A stretch of 64,000 nucleotides of DNA from Paenibacillus macquariensis (GCF_900156375.1 NZ_FTNK01000005.1:124001-188000); one strand, 5' to 3'; shown: positions 9,626-19,626, counted from the first letter of the stretch. The notes: a model not told the origin generated them from the sequence alone. Translations and numbers: made by a program.

Positions 9626-10738
9626 ATGACAGCAACCAAAGGATTGGAAGGTATCGTAGCTGCAACTTCATCCATAAGTTCAATTGTGGATGGTGTGCTT
9701 ACATATCGCGGATATGATATTAATGACTTAGCGTTACATGCTAGCTTTGAAGAAGTCGCTTATTTATTGTGGTTCGGTAAGTTACCTAATGCTCAAGAAT
9801 TAAATGACCTGAAGCGAGATTTGGATACTTTTGCACCAATCCCTCAGACATTGATAGAACAGATGAAGTTGTTTCCTAAAGATACAAATACAATGGCTGC
9901 ACTTCGTACTGCTATTTCTGCTCTTGCTTTATATGATGAAGAAGCAGATGATATGAGTCGTACAGCTAACGAGAAGAAAGCTGTAAAACTTCAGGCTCAA
10001 TTGCCTACGATCGTAGCTGCGCTCTCCCGTATTCGCCAAGGAAAAGAACCAGTTCAGCCTCAAAAAGGACTGACTATTGCTGAGAACTTTCTCTTTATGT
10101 TAAGAGGCGAACAACCAGATGAAACTTCCATTAAAGCATTGGATCAAGCACTTGTTCTTCATGCTGATCATGAATTTAATGCTTCCACGTTTGCAGGTCG
10201 TGTAACCGTTGCAACGCTCTCTGACATTTATTCTGGCGTTACTTCTGCTATCGGGGCGTTAAAGGGACCTTTGCACGGTGGAGCTAATGAAGCTGTGATG
10301 AAGATGCTTGAAGAAATTGGTGGTCTAGATCAAGTTGAGAGCTATATTCAAGATAAATTGAATAAGCGTGAAATCATCATGGGATTCGGACACCGAGTAT
10401 ATAAGAATGGAGATCCACGAGCTAAGTATCTTCAAAAAATGTCACGTGAACTTAGTGAGATGAAAGGCAATTCTGATCTCTATGAGATGTCCGTGAAGAT
10501 TGAAGAGATGGTAACTGGACAAAAAGGACTAAAACCTAACGTTGATTTCTATTCTGCTTCTGTCTATACCCAACTTGGAATAGAACGTGAGTTGTTTACA
10601 CCGATCTTTGCGATTAGTCGAGTATCTGGATGGACAGCACATATGCTTGAACAATGGGAATCGAATCGAATTATCCGTCCACGTGCAGAATATATAGGGT
10701 TACATGATCAGAAATATATTTCTATTGAATTACGCTAA
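9626..10738 (+). CDS. citZ: Citrate synthase
   Basis: Condenses oxaloacetate and acetyl-CoA to citrate; 370 residues, the usual Gram-positive type II length. Catalytic elements are visible: GPLHGGANE (first His), MGFGHRVYKNGDPRAK (second His) and NVDFYSASVY (Asp). The frame is open 29 codons further upstream, but AAGGAGAG at 9611-9618 and the conserved MTATKGLEGIVAA beginning fix the start. It begins the citZ-icd-mdh group; about 200 bp of leader separates it from icd and no terminator is visible between them. Confidence 0.96.
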   Translation: MTATKGLEGIVAATSSISSIVDGVLTYRGYDINDLALHASFEEVAYLLWFGKLPNAQELNDLKRDLDTFAPIPQTLIEQMKLFPKDTNTMAALRTAISALALYDEEADDMSRTANEKKAVKLQAQLPTIVAALSRIRQGKEPVQPQKGLTIAENFLFMLRGEQPDETSIKALDQALVLHADHEFNASTFAGRVTVATLSDIYSGVTSAIGALKGPLHGGANEAVMKMLEEIGGLDQVESYIQDKLNKREIIMGFGHRVYKNGDPRAKYLQKMSRELSEMKGNSDLYEMSVKIEEMVTGQKGLKPNVDFYSASVYTQLGIERELFTPIFAISRVSGWTAHMLEQWESNRIIRPRAEYIGLHDQKYISIELR

Positions 10739-10793
10739 ACTTGAATTGATAGATGAATTGACTTCGTAGTAACGCTATAATAAATATAAGATT

Positions 10794-10908
10794 ATGCTTT
10801 CGAATTATTTTTTTGAGAAGAATAATCATGAAGTAATGCTTCAAATAAACTAAGCATATGCTTTCGATGTGAATTTTTTACGGAGAATTAACCTAAGAAG
10901 TTATGCTT
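10794..10908 (+). repeat. Two diverged direct repeats in the icd leader
   Basis: Two units of about 50 bp, each bounded by ATGCTT (at 10794 and 10836, then 10858 and 10903), share the opening ATGCTTTCGA, an AT-rich middle and a closing AAGT-ATGCTT-like end. The unit junction contains the palindrome AAGCATATGCTT (10852-10863). They fill most of the citZ-icd interval. They could be a regulatory or mRNA-structure element; no function is known to me. Confidence 0.6.
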
Positions 10909-10936
10909 ATAAAAAATTTTAGGAGGATACAAATAC

Positions 10937-12232
10937 ATGTTTAAATTAGAAAAGTACGCACTTCCAACCGAGGGTGACAAGATTGAGATTCAAGATGGGG
11001 TACTAAATGTTCCGAATTTCCCAATCATTCCGTTTATCGAAGGGGATGGAACGGGTCGCGATATCTGGAAAGCTTCCAAACGTGTACTTGATGCTGCAGT
11101 AGATAAGGCTTATGGCGGTTCTAAGAAAATTGCTTGGTATGAAGTATTTGCAGGTGAGAAAGCTTTCAATGAATATGGAGAATGGCTTCCAAATGATACA
11201 TTAGAAGCTATCCGTGAATATATCGTAGCTATTAAAGGACCTTTGACTACGCCGATCGGTGGAGGAATTCGTTCTTTGAACGTAGCTTTGCGCCAAGAAT
11301 TAGACTTGTACGTATGTTTGCGTCCAGTTCGTTATTTCAAAGGTGTACCTTCCCCAGTAAAACGTCCAGAACTAGTGGATATGGTTATCTTCCGTGAGAA
11401 TACAGAAGACATCTATGCGGGTATTGAGTACAAAGAAGGTTCTGCTGAAGTGAAGAAATTGATCACTTTCCTACAGGATGAAATGGGTGTGAAGAATATC
11501 CGTTTCCCAGAAACTTCAGGGATTGGTATCAAGCCTGTATCTGAAGATGGTTCTAAACGTCTAGTACGTGCTGCAGTTGAATATGCGATTGAGCATGGAC
11601 GTAAGAGTGTAACGTTGGTACATAAAGGTAACATCATGAAATATACAGAAGGTGCCTTCAAGAACTGGGGATATGAAGTAGCTGAACAGGAGTTCGGGGA
11701 TAAAGTATTCACATGGGCACAATACGACATCATTAAGGAAAAAGATGGCGAAGAAGCAGCAAATGCTGCACAAAATGAAGCGTTAGCTGCAGGGAAGATC
11801 CTTGTTAAAGATGCTATTGCTGACATCGCTTTACAACAAGTTCTAACACGTCCGACTGACTTTGACGTTATTGCTACACTTAACCTAAACGGTGATTATC
11901 TATCTGATGCTCTTGCAGCACAAATTGGTGGCATTGGTATTGCTCCAGGAGCTAACATCAATTATCTTACTGGACACGCTATTTTTGAAGCAACACATGG
12001 TACAGCTCCTAAATATGCAGATAAAGACGTTGTTAACCCAGGTTCAGTTGTATTATCCGGTGTTATGTTGCTTGAGCATTTGGGTTGGAAGGAAGCAGCA
12101 GATCTTATTTATAAAGGTATGGAGACATCCATTAACGATAAGATTGTTACTTATGATTTCGCTCGTCAAATGGATGGAGCTACAGAAGTTAAATGTTCAG
12201 AGTTCGCTGATCAAGTTATCAAAAACATGTAG
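10937..12232 (+). CDS. icd: Isocitrate dehydrogenase (NADP+)
   Basis: Oxidative decarboxylation of isocitrate to 2-oxoglutarate; 431 residues, close to the Bacillus enzyme. Substrate-loop residues are seen in [17 protein letters not shown] (the Ser that E. coli regulates by phosphorylation is present), and later [24 protein letters not shown] and [12 protein letters not shown], typical of decarboxylating beta-hydroxyacid dehydrogenases using NADP. The start has AGGAGG ten bases upstream. mdh follows after 21 bp with its own AAGGAG site, so the two are almost certainly cotranscribed. Confidence 0.97.
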   Translation: MFKLEKYALPTEGDKIEIQDGVLNVPNFPIIPFIEGDGTGRDIWKASKRVLDAAVDKAYGGSKKIAWYEVFAGEKAFNEYGEWLPNDTLEAIREYIVAIKGPLTTPIGGGIRSLNVALRQELDLYVCLRPVRYFKGVPSPVKRPELVDMVIFRENTEDIYAGIEYKEGSAEVKKLITFLQDEMGVKNIRFPETSGIGIKPVSEDGSKRLVRAAVEYAIEHGRKSVTLVHKGNIMKYTEGAFKNWGYEVAEQEFGDKVFTWAQYDIIKEKDGEEAANAAQNEALAAGKILVKDAIADIALQQVLTRPTDFDVIATLNLNGDYLSDALAAQIGGIGIAPGANINYLTGHAIFEATHGTAPKYADKDVVNPGSVVLSGVMLLEHLGWKEAADLIYKGMETSINDKIVTYDFARQMDGATEVKCSEFADQVIKNM

Positions 12233-12253
12233 TCATAAGGAGATCATCCGATT

Positions 12254-13195
12254 ATGGGCTTAAAGAGAAATAAAATATCCGTAGTTGGAGCTGGATTTAC
12301 TGGAGCAACAACTGCATTAATGTTAGCGCAAAAGGAACTTGGCGATGTTGTATTAATTGATATTCCACAGCTAGAGAACCCAACCAAAGGTAAGGCACTT
12401 GATATGATGGAAGCGAGTCCTGTTCAAGGATTTGATAGCCAAATTATCGGTACGTCTAACTATGAAGATGCTGCTGATTCTGATGTTGTTATTATTACGG
12501 CTGGTATTGCTCGCAAACCTGGTATGAGTCGTGATGATCTTGTGAATACAAATGCTGGAATTGTGAAGTCTGTTTGTGAGAACATTAAGAGATATGCTCC
12601 GAACTCTATCGTAATCATTCTAAGTAATCCTGTGGATGCAATGACTTATGTAGCCTATAATGCTCTTGGATTTCCTAAGAATCGTGTGATTGGTCAATCG
12701 GGTGTTCTGGATACGGCGCGCTATTGTACGTTCATTGCCCAAGAGTTGAATGTATCTGTTGAAGACGTTCGTGGATTTGTACTAGGTGGACATGGCGATG
12801 ACATGGTACCTCTAGTTCGTTATTCAAGCGTTGGAGGCATTCCTATTGATACACTAATCAGTGCAGAACGTATTGAAGCAATTGTTCAACGTACACGCGT
12901 TGGAGGCGGTGAAATTGTAAACCTACTAGGTAATGGTAGTGCTTATTATGCACCTGCGGCGTCCTTAGTACAGATGACAGAAGCTATTTTGAAAGATAAG
13001 AAACGTATTATTCCGGTTATTGCTCTGCTTGAAGGAGAGTATGGATACGACGGATTATTTATGGGCGTGCCTACGATTCTTGGTGGGGATGGAATTGAGA
13101 AAATATTTGAACTAGAATTGACTGCTGATGAGAAGACTGCCTTGGAAAAGTCTGCTGATTCTGTTCGAAATGTGATTTCAGTAATAACAATCTAA
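12254..13195 (+). CDS. mdh: Malate dehydrogenase
   Basis: NAD-dependent malate/oxaloacetate interconversion, last gene of the TCA block; 313 residues of the LDH-like MDH class. Visible features are the nucleotide-binding glycine motif [14 protein letters not shown], the substrate Arg loop [13 protein letters not shown], and the catalytic His in [12 protein letters not shown] double-hairpin terminator follows within about 50 bp. Confidence 0.97.
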   Translation: MGLKRNKISVVGAGFTGATTALMLAQKELGDVVLIDIPQLENPTKGKALDMMEASPVQGFDSQIIGTSNYEDAADSDVVIITAGIARKPGMSRDDLVNTNAGIVKSVCENIKRYAPNSIVIILSNPVDAMTYVAYNALGFPKNRVIGQSGVLDTARYCTFIAQELNVSVEDVRGFVLGGHGDDMVPLVRYSSVGGIPIDTLISAERIEAIVQRTRVGGGEIVNLLGNGSAYYAPAASLVQMTEAILKDKKRIIPVIALLEGEYGYDGLFMGVPTILGGDGIEKIFELELTADEKTALEKSADSVRNVISVITI

Positions 13196-13247
13196 TATAA
13201 ATGATTTGTGTTAGGTATAAGACACGATAAAAGTGTCAAAGTTATGA

Positions 13248-13295
13248 AAGAAGAAGCCCCTTTATCTGTTAAAGGCAAGAGGCTTCTTTCTTTTC
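13248..13295 (+). terminator. Terminator after mdh
   Basis: Outer stem AAGAAGCC / GGCTTCTT, with an inner CCTTTA...TAAAGG hairpin, followed by a T-rich run. It closes the citZ-icd-mdh transcript. Confidence 0.85.
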
Positions 13296-13318
13296 ATTCA
13301 TAGGTACGTTATACTTAA

Positions 13319-13334
13319 TGTGATAATTATCACA
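13319..13334. promoter_or_regulatory. Perfect CRP/FNR-like palindrome
   Basis: TGTGATAATTATCACA is a perfect 16-bp palindrome matching the CRP/FNR pattern TGTGA-N6-TCACA. It lies 28 bp before the start of the small membrane protein gene and just downstream of a TATACT -10-like hexamer (13310-13315), a position more suited to repression than to activation from that hexamer. Overlap with Fur/PerR-like TGATAAT...ATTATCA half-sites is an alternative reading. Confidence 0.6.
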
Positions 13335-13362
13335 GAAAACAGATTTTAGGGGGATATTATTT

Positions 13363-13788
13363 ATGTGGAACGTTATGTCTTTTGTACATATTTTAGGAGC
13401 TTTATCTGTAGGGTTCTATCTGTTATTACCGTTTATCGTGAGTAAAATGTCAACGTTGTCGTTGCCAGCTCAAGAAGGTACAGCTGTAGCGATTCGTAGT
13501 TTTAATATTTTTGCCCAGGTTGGATTGCTAATTCAGTTCATTACGGGTGGATATATGATGTCGCAAGGTGATTATTCTCCAGCTTGGATGGCTGTTACTT
13601 GTATCCTAATCGTTGCTCTATTTGCAGTAAGTGGCATGATGAGCAAACCATTGAAGGCAGCAGTTGTTAAGATCAAGGAAAAGAGAGATATTTCTGCTGA
13701 AGCAGGAAAATTACGAGTGATGAGTGCAATCCTCGCAGTATGTCTACTTGTGATGGTATATTTCATGGTATTTAACACAGTCATTTAA
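13363..13788 (+). CDS. Small integral membrane protein
   Basis: A 141-residue protein with four predicted membrane segments (about 5-26, 45-65, 73-92 and 117-138) and a charged loop (KIKEKRDISAEAGK) between the third and fourth. The start FVHILGALSVGFYLLLPF and overall topology resemble DUF2269-type membrane proteins, some of which bind heme, but I cannot confirm the family. It is monocistronic: a terminator precedes it and another follows. The palindrome directly upstream suggests redox or oxygen control. The start has GGGGG seven to eight bases upstream. Confidence 0.6.
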   Translation: MWNVMSFVHILGALSVGFYLLLPFIVSKMSTLSLPAQEGTAVAIRSFNIFAQVGLLIQFITGGYMMSQGDYSPAWMAVTCILIVALFAVSGMMSKPLKAAVVKIKEKRDISAEAGKLRVMSAILAVCLLVMVYFMVFNTVI

Positions 13789-13803
13789 TACAACTGAATG
13801 AGA

Positions 13804-13841
13804 GAATATCCTGTTGTTTATAACGGGGTATTCTTTTTTTT
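13804..13841 (+). terminator. Terminator after the membrane protein gene
   Basis: GAATATCCTGTT pairs through some G-U contacts with AACGGGGTATTC, followed by eight T residues. Confidence 0.8.
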
Positions 13842-13939
13842 GTGAAAAAAAGAGACTTTATGGGTTCTAGATCGACAACGAATAGTTAAGACGGATTATT
13901 GTCATCCTACTAAAGATAGTTTTAGAAGGGGGAATGATC

Positions 13940-14806
13940 ATGTCAGGGCAACAACCTAAGAAAACCTTACCACCTCAGCACCAGAATCAACAACCAGGTG
14001 TGGAAAGTACGATGAACCCTTTACCTGTCTTCGAATCTTCAAATTACAAGGCAGCAGGGAAATTGCAAGGGAAAACAGCGATAATTACAGGTGGAGATAG
14101 TGGGATTGGACGAGCCATAAGTGTAGCTTTTGCTAAGGAAGGAGCGGACGTTGCTGTACTCTATCTGAATGAACATGACGATGCGTTGGAGACTAAAACC
14201 CAAGTGGAGCAAGAAGGCCGCAAATGCCTGTTAATCGCTGGAGATATCGGAGATGAAGAGGTCTGTAAGGCGTCTGTTAAGCAAACCATGGATCAGTTCG
14301 GAGCGGTTGATATTCTGGTGAATAATGCGGCAGAACAACATCCGCAGGGAAGAATAGAGGATATTACGACAGAACAGTTGGAGCGGACGTTCCGTACGAA
14401 TATTTTTAGTATGTTTTACATGACGAAGGCAGCTATGCCACATCTTAAGAGTGGAAGTACCATTATCAATACGGCATCCATTACTGCTTACAAAGGTAAT
14501 GCTACACTCATTGATTATTCAGCGACCAAAGGTGCCATTGTTAGCTTTACACGGTCGCTATCGATGAATGTCATAGAGAAGGGAATTCGAGTGAATGCAG
14601 TTGCACCGGGTCCAATCTGGACACCGCTTATACCATCAACCTTCGATGAAGAGAAGGTATCCGAATTCGGTGGTACTCAGCCCATGAAACGTCCGGGTCA
14701 GCCTGCAGAAGTAGCGCCAGCGTACGTGTATCTTGCTTCTGAAGACTCTTCTTATGTAAGCGGACAAGTGATCCATATTAATGGTGGAGAGATTGTGAAC
14801 GGTTAA
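13940..14806 (+). CDS. SDR family oxidoreductase (YhxC/YhdF-like)
   Basis: A 288-residue short-chain dehydrogenase with an extended Gln/Pro-rich N-terminus, typical of the general-stress YhdF/YhxC group. The NAD(P)-binding glycine motif is TGGDSGIG (about 51-58), NNAA follows, the catalytic Ser is in NTASITAYKGNATL, and the Tyr/Lys pair in DYSATKGA. The C-terminal motif is SGQVIHINGG. Two nearby ATGs exist (13934 and 13940); AGAAGGGGG favours the second. It stands alone between terminators. The substrate is unknown. Confidence 0.88.
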   Translation: MSGQQPKKTLPPQHQNQQPGVESTMNPLPVFESSNYKAAGKLQGKTAIITGGDSGIGRAISVAFAKEGADVAVLYLNEHDDALETKTQVEQEGRKCLLIAGDIGDEEVCKASVKQTMDQFGAVDILVNNAAEQHPQGRIEDITTEQLERTFRTNIFSMFYMTKAAMPHLKSGSTIINTASITAYKGNATLIDYSATKGAIVSFTRSLSMNVIEKGIRVNAVAPGPIWTPLIPSTFDEEKVSEFGGTQPMKRPGQPAEVAPAYVYLASEDSSYVSGQVIHINGGEIVNG

Positions 14807-14817
14807 AGATTGATTTA

Positions 14818-14861
14818 AGGCCCCTACTCGAGAGTTGTAACCGAGGGAGGGGCTTTTTTTT
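14818..14861 (+). terminator. Terminator after the SDR gene
   Basis: GCCCCTACTCG pairs with CGAGGGAGGGGC with one mismatch, followed by eight T residues. Confidence 0.88.
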
Positions 14862-15051
14862 ACGTGTGAGTGAGCAATGCAATACGGAAAGAGTGATCGA
14901 CTACGCACTTTGACATCTATTTTCTCATAAGACCACCTTGAAAATATTGTAGATCCCTATTGGATTCATATTCGTATGCTATTATAATACCAATGAATGG
15001 TTAACAGAGAATAGATTTTATCATATAGCAGCAAGAGAGAGGAGTAACTTG

Positions 15052-16026
15052 ATGAGGAGATGGGCAGAGGCATTTACGTTTTGGTATGAAAAATATATGT
15101 TTATTATCATACCGGGTTCACTCATTTTAGGGTTTATTTTTAGTCAGGCCTTATTGCCCTTCGTTTCGTGGACACCTTACGTGTTCGGATATGTAACACT
15201 TGTGATGGCTTTAGGGTGTGGGCTGGAGCATTTGAAAGGGGTTCTTAAACGTCCGGCTCCGATCGTATTGATACTATTCCTGAGTCACATCGTAGCTCCA
15301 CTCTTCGCATATGTTCTTGGATGGCTATTGTTTGGAGCCCATTCAGATTATACCGTTGGTTTAGTTCTATTTACGAGTATCCCCCTTGGCGTCTCTTCTG
15401 TTCTGTGGGTTGGATTATCACATGGTAACGTAGCATTAATGTTAGCATTGGTCGTCATCGACTCAGCGCTCAGTCCATTTGTTGTTCCTTTTCTTATTGA
15501 AGTTTTCTTTGGAACCCAAATTGCTTTTGACAGTGTGAGCCTTATGAAGGATCTGTTTGTTATTGTTGTTCTACCTACTTTTATTGGTGTTACATTGTAT
15601 GAGTTATCAGGTGGTGAATTGAAGAATACGACTGCACCAATAGCTATTCCGTTATCTAAGGTCGGATTCACTTCTGTGGTTATGCTGAATGCAGCAGCTA
15701 TTGCCCCCCACATCATTCAATTAAAAAATGATATGTTAGTTGTTATTCCTTCTGTTATAATCGTGGTGGCTATAAATTACATAACAGGTTATTTCGGTTC
15801 TAACCTTTTGCGGAGTCCATCTAGAGAGATAAAGGTGACATTATCGTATGCGTCGGGTATGCGGAATATTTCGCTAGGTATGGTGCTAGCGATGAGTTAT
15901 TTCTCACCGATGGCTTCTGTTCCAGTTGTTCTAGGTATTATGATACAGCAACCACTAGCAACCCTTTTTCATAGTTGTATGAAGCGTTGGGTTCCATTAC
16001 ATAAAGAAGAGTTTAAATTGAATTAA
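15052..16026 (+). CDS. BASS family transporter (bile acid:sodium symporter-like)
   Basis: A 324-residue integral membrane protein with nine to ten hydrophobic helices, the pattern VLFTSIPLGVSSVLWVGLSHGNVAL in the middle and SYASGMRNISLGMVLAMSY near the end. These are the two crossover regions of the BASS/arsenite-permease superfamily, which import organic anions (bile acids, pyruvate, pantoate) with sodium. The ATG is preceded by GAGAGAGGAG. It ends 17 bp before phoR, so it may be cotranscribed with that kinase gene, though a phosphate-related substrate cannot be deduced. Confidence 0.8.
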   Translation: MRRWAEAFTFWYEKYMFIIIPGSLILGFIFSQALLPFVSWTPYVFGYVTLVMALGCGLEHLKGVLKRPAPIVLILFLSHIVAPLFAYVLGWLLFGAHSDYTVGLVLFTSIPLGVSSVLWVGLSHGNVALMLALVVIDSALSPFVVPFLIEVFFGTQIAFDSVSLMKDLFVIVVLPTFIGVTLYELSGGELKNTTAPIAIPLSKVGFTSVVMLNAAAIAPHIIQLKNDMLVVIPSVIIVVAINYITGYFGSNLLRSPSREIKVTLSYASGMRNISLGMVLAMSYFSPMASVPVVLGIMIQQPLATLFHSCMKRWVPLHKEEFKLN

Positions 16027-16043
16027 GGGAGCATGAGCGATTT

Positions 16044-17837
16044 ATGAAGTCCTTTCGTACTAGATTGACACTTATTTTAATGATTATGATAGGACTTACA
16101 ATGATTGTTGCTGGAGTGGCAATGGCCAAAGTGTTTAAAAACTCACATATTGTGGTGCTTGAAGAAAATATGGCCCGGGAAATAAAACTATTAAGTAATA
16201 CACTTGATTTTCAATCTACGGAAAATGAAGAAGCCATTTCATATTACACCAAAGAAGCTCATGAGATTGGGAAAGTAATTGACTCGAGAGTCACTTTTAT
16301 TAATAAAAATGGTGAAGTAATAGGTGATTCTGAGAAAGATCCGTTGATTATGGATAACCATCTGAAACGTGAAGAAATTGTAGCAGCGAACCAGACTGGG
16401 TTGGGACATGTCATAAGATACAGTACTTCACTTGAGCAAAATATGTTATATGTTGCTGCACCAGTCAAAGTGGAAAATGTATTTGATGGCTATATCCGAT
16501 TATCCGTTAGTCTACGCTCTATAGATGAAGGTCTAGAGCGTGGTTGGACGACAATGGCGGTGTGGCTACTCATATTATTTGCGATTGCTGCACTGGTCAG
16601 TTATCGTATGGCTACGAGTCTAACATTACCTCTGGAAAAGATTATTAAGGTTGCTAGGAGAATCACGCAATTGGATTATGACGCACGTGTACAATTAGAG
16701 CGTCACGATGAGGTAGGGCAATTGGGGAAAGCGATTAATGCGATGGCGGATAGCTTGCAGAATCAACTGAAAAGAATCCGAGATAATGAGGATTTAATTC
16801 AAAGTGTATTGGACAATATGACCAGTGGCATACTGATGATTGATGTGAAAGGTAATATTGCCGTTATTAATCCGGCTGCGGAAGGCATGCTCAAAGTTAA
16901 AAGCGAGCAGGTATTAGGTAAATCATATTTGGAAATGAAACAACATTATGAATTATCTAAAGTCTTAAAAGAAGGGATTTCGTTACGAGTTGCCGTTCAT
17001 GAAGAACGAAGTTTATATTATCCTGAGGAAAAAATGATGCGAATAGATGGCGTTCCAATGCTAGATGAGGGTGGTTCCTACAAGGGTATTCTGTTCTTAC
17101 TACAGGATATATCCGCCATTCGTAGGTTGGAGAACATGCGCAGTGAATTCGTTGCCAATGTATCACATGAATTGAAGACTCCGATTGCGGCAGTTAAAGG
17201 GTTCGCTGAAACACTACTTGGGGGTGGTGTGACCGATGAGAAGACGGCTCGATCGTTTCTACAGATTATATATGACGAGAGTGAACGCTTGAACAGACTT
17301 ATTAGTGATATTCTAGATCTTTCGAAGATCGAATCTAAACGTATTCCTATGGATTATTCACCCGTTCATTTGTCCTCGTTCTTTATATCGGTAAGAGAGA
17401 CCATTGCCACGATGGCGAAGAAAAAAAGAATTAGCTTACAAATGGAAGTTCCTGATGAGTTATTTATTGAAGCGGATGAGGATAAACTGAAACAGATATT
17501 CATCAATCTCTTATCGAATGCGATTAATTACACACAAGAAGGCGGCCGAGTTAAGGTCATCGTTCATCACCTTGAACATGATCAAGGTGAGGATCGTATA
17601 CAATTTACAGTGTCGGATACAGGCTTAGGTATTCCTAAAAAAGATCTTCCACGAATATTTGAACGTTTCTATCGCGTGGATAAAGCTCGCTCACGAGTGT
17701 CAGGTGGAACGGGACTAGGACTATCGATTGTGAAACATTTAGTTGATATGCATAATGGTCAGTTATCAGTGGATAGTGAGCTTAATATAGGTAGTTCGTT
17801 CACAGTGGAATTACCCGTATTGCAAGACGAAGAATGA
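16044..17837 (+). CDS. phoR: Phosphate-regulon sensor histidine kinase PhoR
   Basis: A 597-residue class I sensor kinase that partners PhoP. Domain order: membrane segment (about 7-28), extracellytoplasmic domain, second membrane segment (about 172-190), HAMP, PAS (about 250-345), HisKA with His375 in NVSHELKTPIAAVKGFAETL, and HATPase with N-box LLSNAINYT, DTGLGIP and GGTGLGLSIVKH. It lies upstream of phoP, with a 130-bp gap carrying Pho boxes; the usual order in Bacillus is phoP-phoR. PhoR is assigned rather than WalK/ResE from the neighbouring phoP, pstB and phoU genes. Confidence 0.85.
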   Translation: MKSFRTRLTLILMIMIGLTMIVAGVAMAKVFKNSHIVVLEENMAREIKLLSNTLDFQSTENEEAISYYTKEAHEIGKVIDSRVTFINKNGEVIGDSEKDPLIMDNHLKREEIVAANQTGLGHVIRYSTSLEQNMLYVAAPVKVENVFDGYIRLSVSLRSIDEGLERGWTTMAVWLLILFAIAALVSYRMATSLTLPLEKIIKVARRITQLDYDARVQLERHDEVGQLGKAINAMADSLQNQLKRIRDNEDLIQSVLDNMTSGILMIDVKGNIAVINPAAEGMLKVKSEQVLGKSYLEMKQHYELSKVLKEGISLRVAVHEERSLYYPEEKMMRIDGVPMLDEGGSYKGILFLLQDISAIRRLENMRSEFVANVSHELKTPIAAVKGFAETLLGGGVTDEKTARSFLQIIYDESERLNRLISDILDLSKIESKRIPMDYSPVHLSSFFISVRETIATMAKKKRISLQMEVPDELFIEADEDKLKQIFINLLSNAINYTQEGGRVKVIVHHLEHDQGEDRIQFTVSDTGLGIPKKDLPRIFERFYRVDKARSRVSGGTGLGLSIVKHLVDMHNGQLSVDSELNIGSSFTVELPVLQDEE

Positions 17838-17878
17838 TAGAAAAATTTAACAACTTAGTATAAATGATTGTTTCTTAC

Positions 17879-17895
17879 TTTACACTCCGTTAACA
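17879..17895 (+). promoter_or_regulatory. PhoP box pair upstream of phoP
   Basis: TTTACA and TTAACA lie in direct repeat with an exact 11-bp period, the PhoP-binding arrangement known from Bacillus (TT[A/T]ACA-N5). Their position about 75-90 bp before the phoP start suggests autoregulation. Confidence 0.7.
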
Positions 17896-17967
17896 TTATG
17901 GTGTTATGATTGTAATGTTGAACTAGCATCTCTCTAGTTAGAGATGATAAATGAATGGAGGTCCCAT

Positions 17968-18702
17968 ATGTCACAACGATTGTTGGTCATTGAGGATGAG
18001 CCGACATTGGCCAGACTTTTATCTTATAATTTGTCACAAGAAGGTTATGATGTAACCATGGAAGACCATGGTACAGCTGGCTACGAGCGGGCATCTCAAG
18101 AATCTTTTGACTTAATCTTACTAGATTTAATGTTACCAGGTATGAATGGAATTGATATTTTGAATAAACTACGCACGCAAGGTGTAGTAACACCTGTTAT
18201 CATTCTGACAGCGAAGAATGGTGAAGAGGAAGTTGTTCAAGGGCTTAAATCAGGTGCGGATGATTATATTACGAAACCTTTTGGCGTCTCAGAACTACTT
18301 GCTCGAGTGAGTGCTGTGATGAGACGGGTGACGGGGAAAACGGAAGAAGTCAGAAATACGACACAGACTTCCGCTTCCATGATCTCTTTAGGTCAATTGG
18401 AGATTTTCCCTGAGAAATATGAAGTGACATTGGGCGGACAGAGCATTAACTTGCGCCCCAAAGAATTTGAAGTGTTATTGTATCTAGCCCGCAAGCCTGG
18501 GGTTGTTCTAACAAGAGACGACTTAATGAATGAAGTATGGGGTTTTGATTATATCGGGGGTCAGAGAACCGTGGATGTACACGTCAGCTCACTTCGTAAA
18601 AAGCTCGAACTTGATCCTGAATCCGTTCATATCGATTCTATTCGAGGTGTTGGATACAAGCTAGTCGTCAGTAAAAAGAGAAATGCTCATCAGTCAGTAT
18701 GA
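17968..18702 (+). CDS. phoP: Phosphate-regulon response regulator PhoP
   Basis: OmpR-family response regulator of 244 residues. The receiver domain has the acidic pair EDE (near residues 8-10), phospho-acceptor Asp53 in LLDLMLPG, and the conserved Lys in DYITKPFG. The winged helix domain shows LRPKEFEVLLYLARKPG and RTVDVHVSSLRKKLE. The upstream open frame includes a GGAGG site just before the chosen ATG. Phosphorylated by PhoR, PhoP should bind TT[A/T]ACA repeats; such repeats occur before phoP itself and before pstB. Its 3' end forms the first half of a terminator stem. Confidence 0.88.
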   Translation: MSQRLLVIEDEPTLARLLSYNLSQEGYDVTMEDHGTAGYERASQESFDLILLDLMLPGMNGIDILNKLRTQGVVTPVIILTAKNGEEEVVQGLKSGADDYITKPFGVSELLARVSAVMRRVTGKTEEVRNTTQTSASMISLGQLEIFPEKYEVTLGGQSINLRPKEFEVLLYLARKPGVVLTRDDLMNEVWGFDYIGGQRTVDVHVSSLRKKLELDPESVHIDSIRGVGYKLVVSKKRNAHQSV

Positions 18703-18726
18703 TTGGATGAGCATTTCCTTTTTTTT
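18681..18726 (+). terminator. Terminator overlapping the phoP 3' end
   Basis: AAATGCTCATC (inside the last phoP codons) pairs with GATGAGCATTT, followed by an eight-base T-run. It separates phoP from pstB transcription. Confidence 0.85.
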
Positions 18727-18735
18727 ACGATATAT

Positions 18736-18774
18736 TTTACACAGAGTTTACAATTATGGGGCACAGTATTTACA
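18736..18774 (+). promoter_or_regulatory. Phased Pho-box array upstream of pstB
   Basis: Three exact TTTACA hexamers start at 18736, 18747 and 18769, that is 11 and 22 bp apart, so they lie on one helical face with one degenerate slot at 18758. This is the pattern bound by PhoP dimers, so pstB-phoU is very likely a direct PhoP target. Confidence 0.8.
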
Positions 18775-18831
18775 TACGAACTGTAATATTAATGAGAATA
18801 CCACGTAAAGATAAGGAGATATGATAATTAA

Positions 18832-19587
18832 ATGGAAGATATTATCCATATTAAGCAATTGAATCTATTCTATGAAGATTTCCATGCGCTCAAAGATGTA
18901 GATCTCAATATCCCAGAAAAAACAATAACGGCTTTCATTGGGCCGTCCGGCTGTGGTAAATCTACATTGTTACGTACTTTGAATCGTATGAATGATATGA
19001 TCTCTGGAACTCAAATTGTTGGTTCTGTCCAAATTAACGGTAAAGAAATTTATGGTGAAGATGTACATGTTGAAGCCCTTCGTAAGCAAGTTGGAATGGT
19101 ATTTCAACAACCGAACCCTTTTCCTAAATCAATATATGATAACATTGCTTATGGTCCTCGCCTACACGGTGTTCGGAGTAAAGCGGAATTGGATACAATA
19201 GTAGAACAGAGTTTGCGTCAAGCTGCTCTTTGGGAAGAAGTTAAGGATTATTTGAAACGTTCTGCTCTAAGTTTGTCAGGAGGACAACAGCAACGGTTGT
19301 GTATTGCACGCGCACTCGCGGTGCAACCAGATATTCTGTTAATGGATGAAGCAACTTCAGCGTTAGATCCGATCTCAACACTCAAAATTGAAGAGTTGGT
19401 CCAGGAATTAAAGGAAACGTATACGATAGTAATGGTTACTCATAATATGCACCAAGCTGCACGTGTATCTGGACGTACTGTGTTTTTCCTGAATGGGGAA
19501 GTCGTGGAATCAGATGATACAAACGTACTATTTACGAATCCTCAGGATTCTCGCACAGAAGATTATATATCAGGCAGATTTGGATAA
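18832..19587 (+). CDS. pstB: Phosphate ABC transporter ATP-binding protein PstB
   Basis: The 251-residue ATPase of the high-affinity phosphate importer. Walker A is GPSGCGKST (residues 37-45), the Q-loop [18 protein letters not shown] is PstB-specific, the signature is LSGGQQQRL and Walker [13 protein letters not shown]. The partner genes pstS, pstC and pstA are not in this window, so pstB sits apart from the rest of the transporter and directly after phoP. A Pho-box array precedes it; phoU follows closely. Confidence 0.95.
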   Translation: MEDIIHIKQLNLFYEDFHALKDVDLNIPEKTITAFIGPSGCGKSTLLRTLNRMNDMISGTQIVGSVQINGKEIYGEDVHVEALRKQVGMVFQQPNPFPKSIYDNIAYGPRLHGVRSKAELDTIVEQSLRQAALWEEVKDYLKRSALSLSGGQQQRLCIARALAVQPDILLMDEATSALDPISTLKIEELVQELKETYTIVMVTHNMHQAARVSGRTVFFLNGEVVESDDTNVLFTNPQDSRTEDYISGRFG

Positions 19588-19626
19588 GGTTAAATAGAGG
19601 CATTGATTAGGGGGATGACAGAACAG

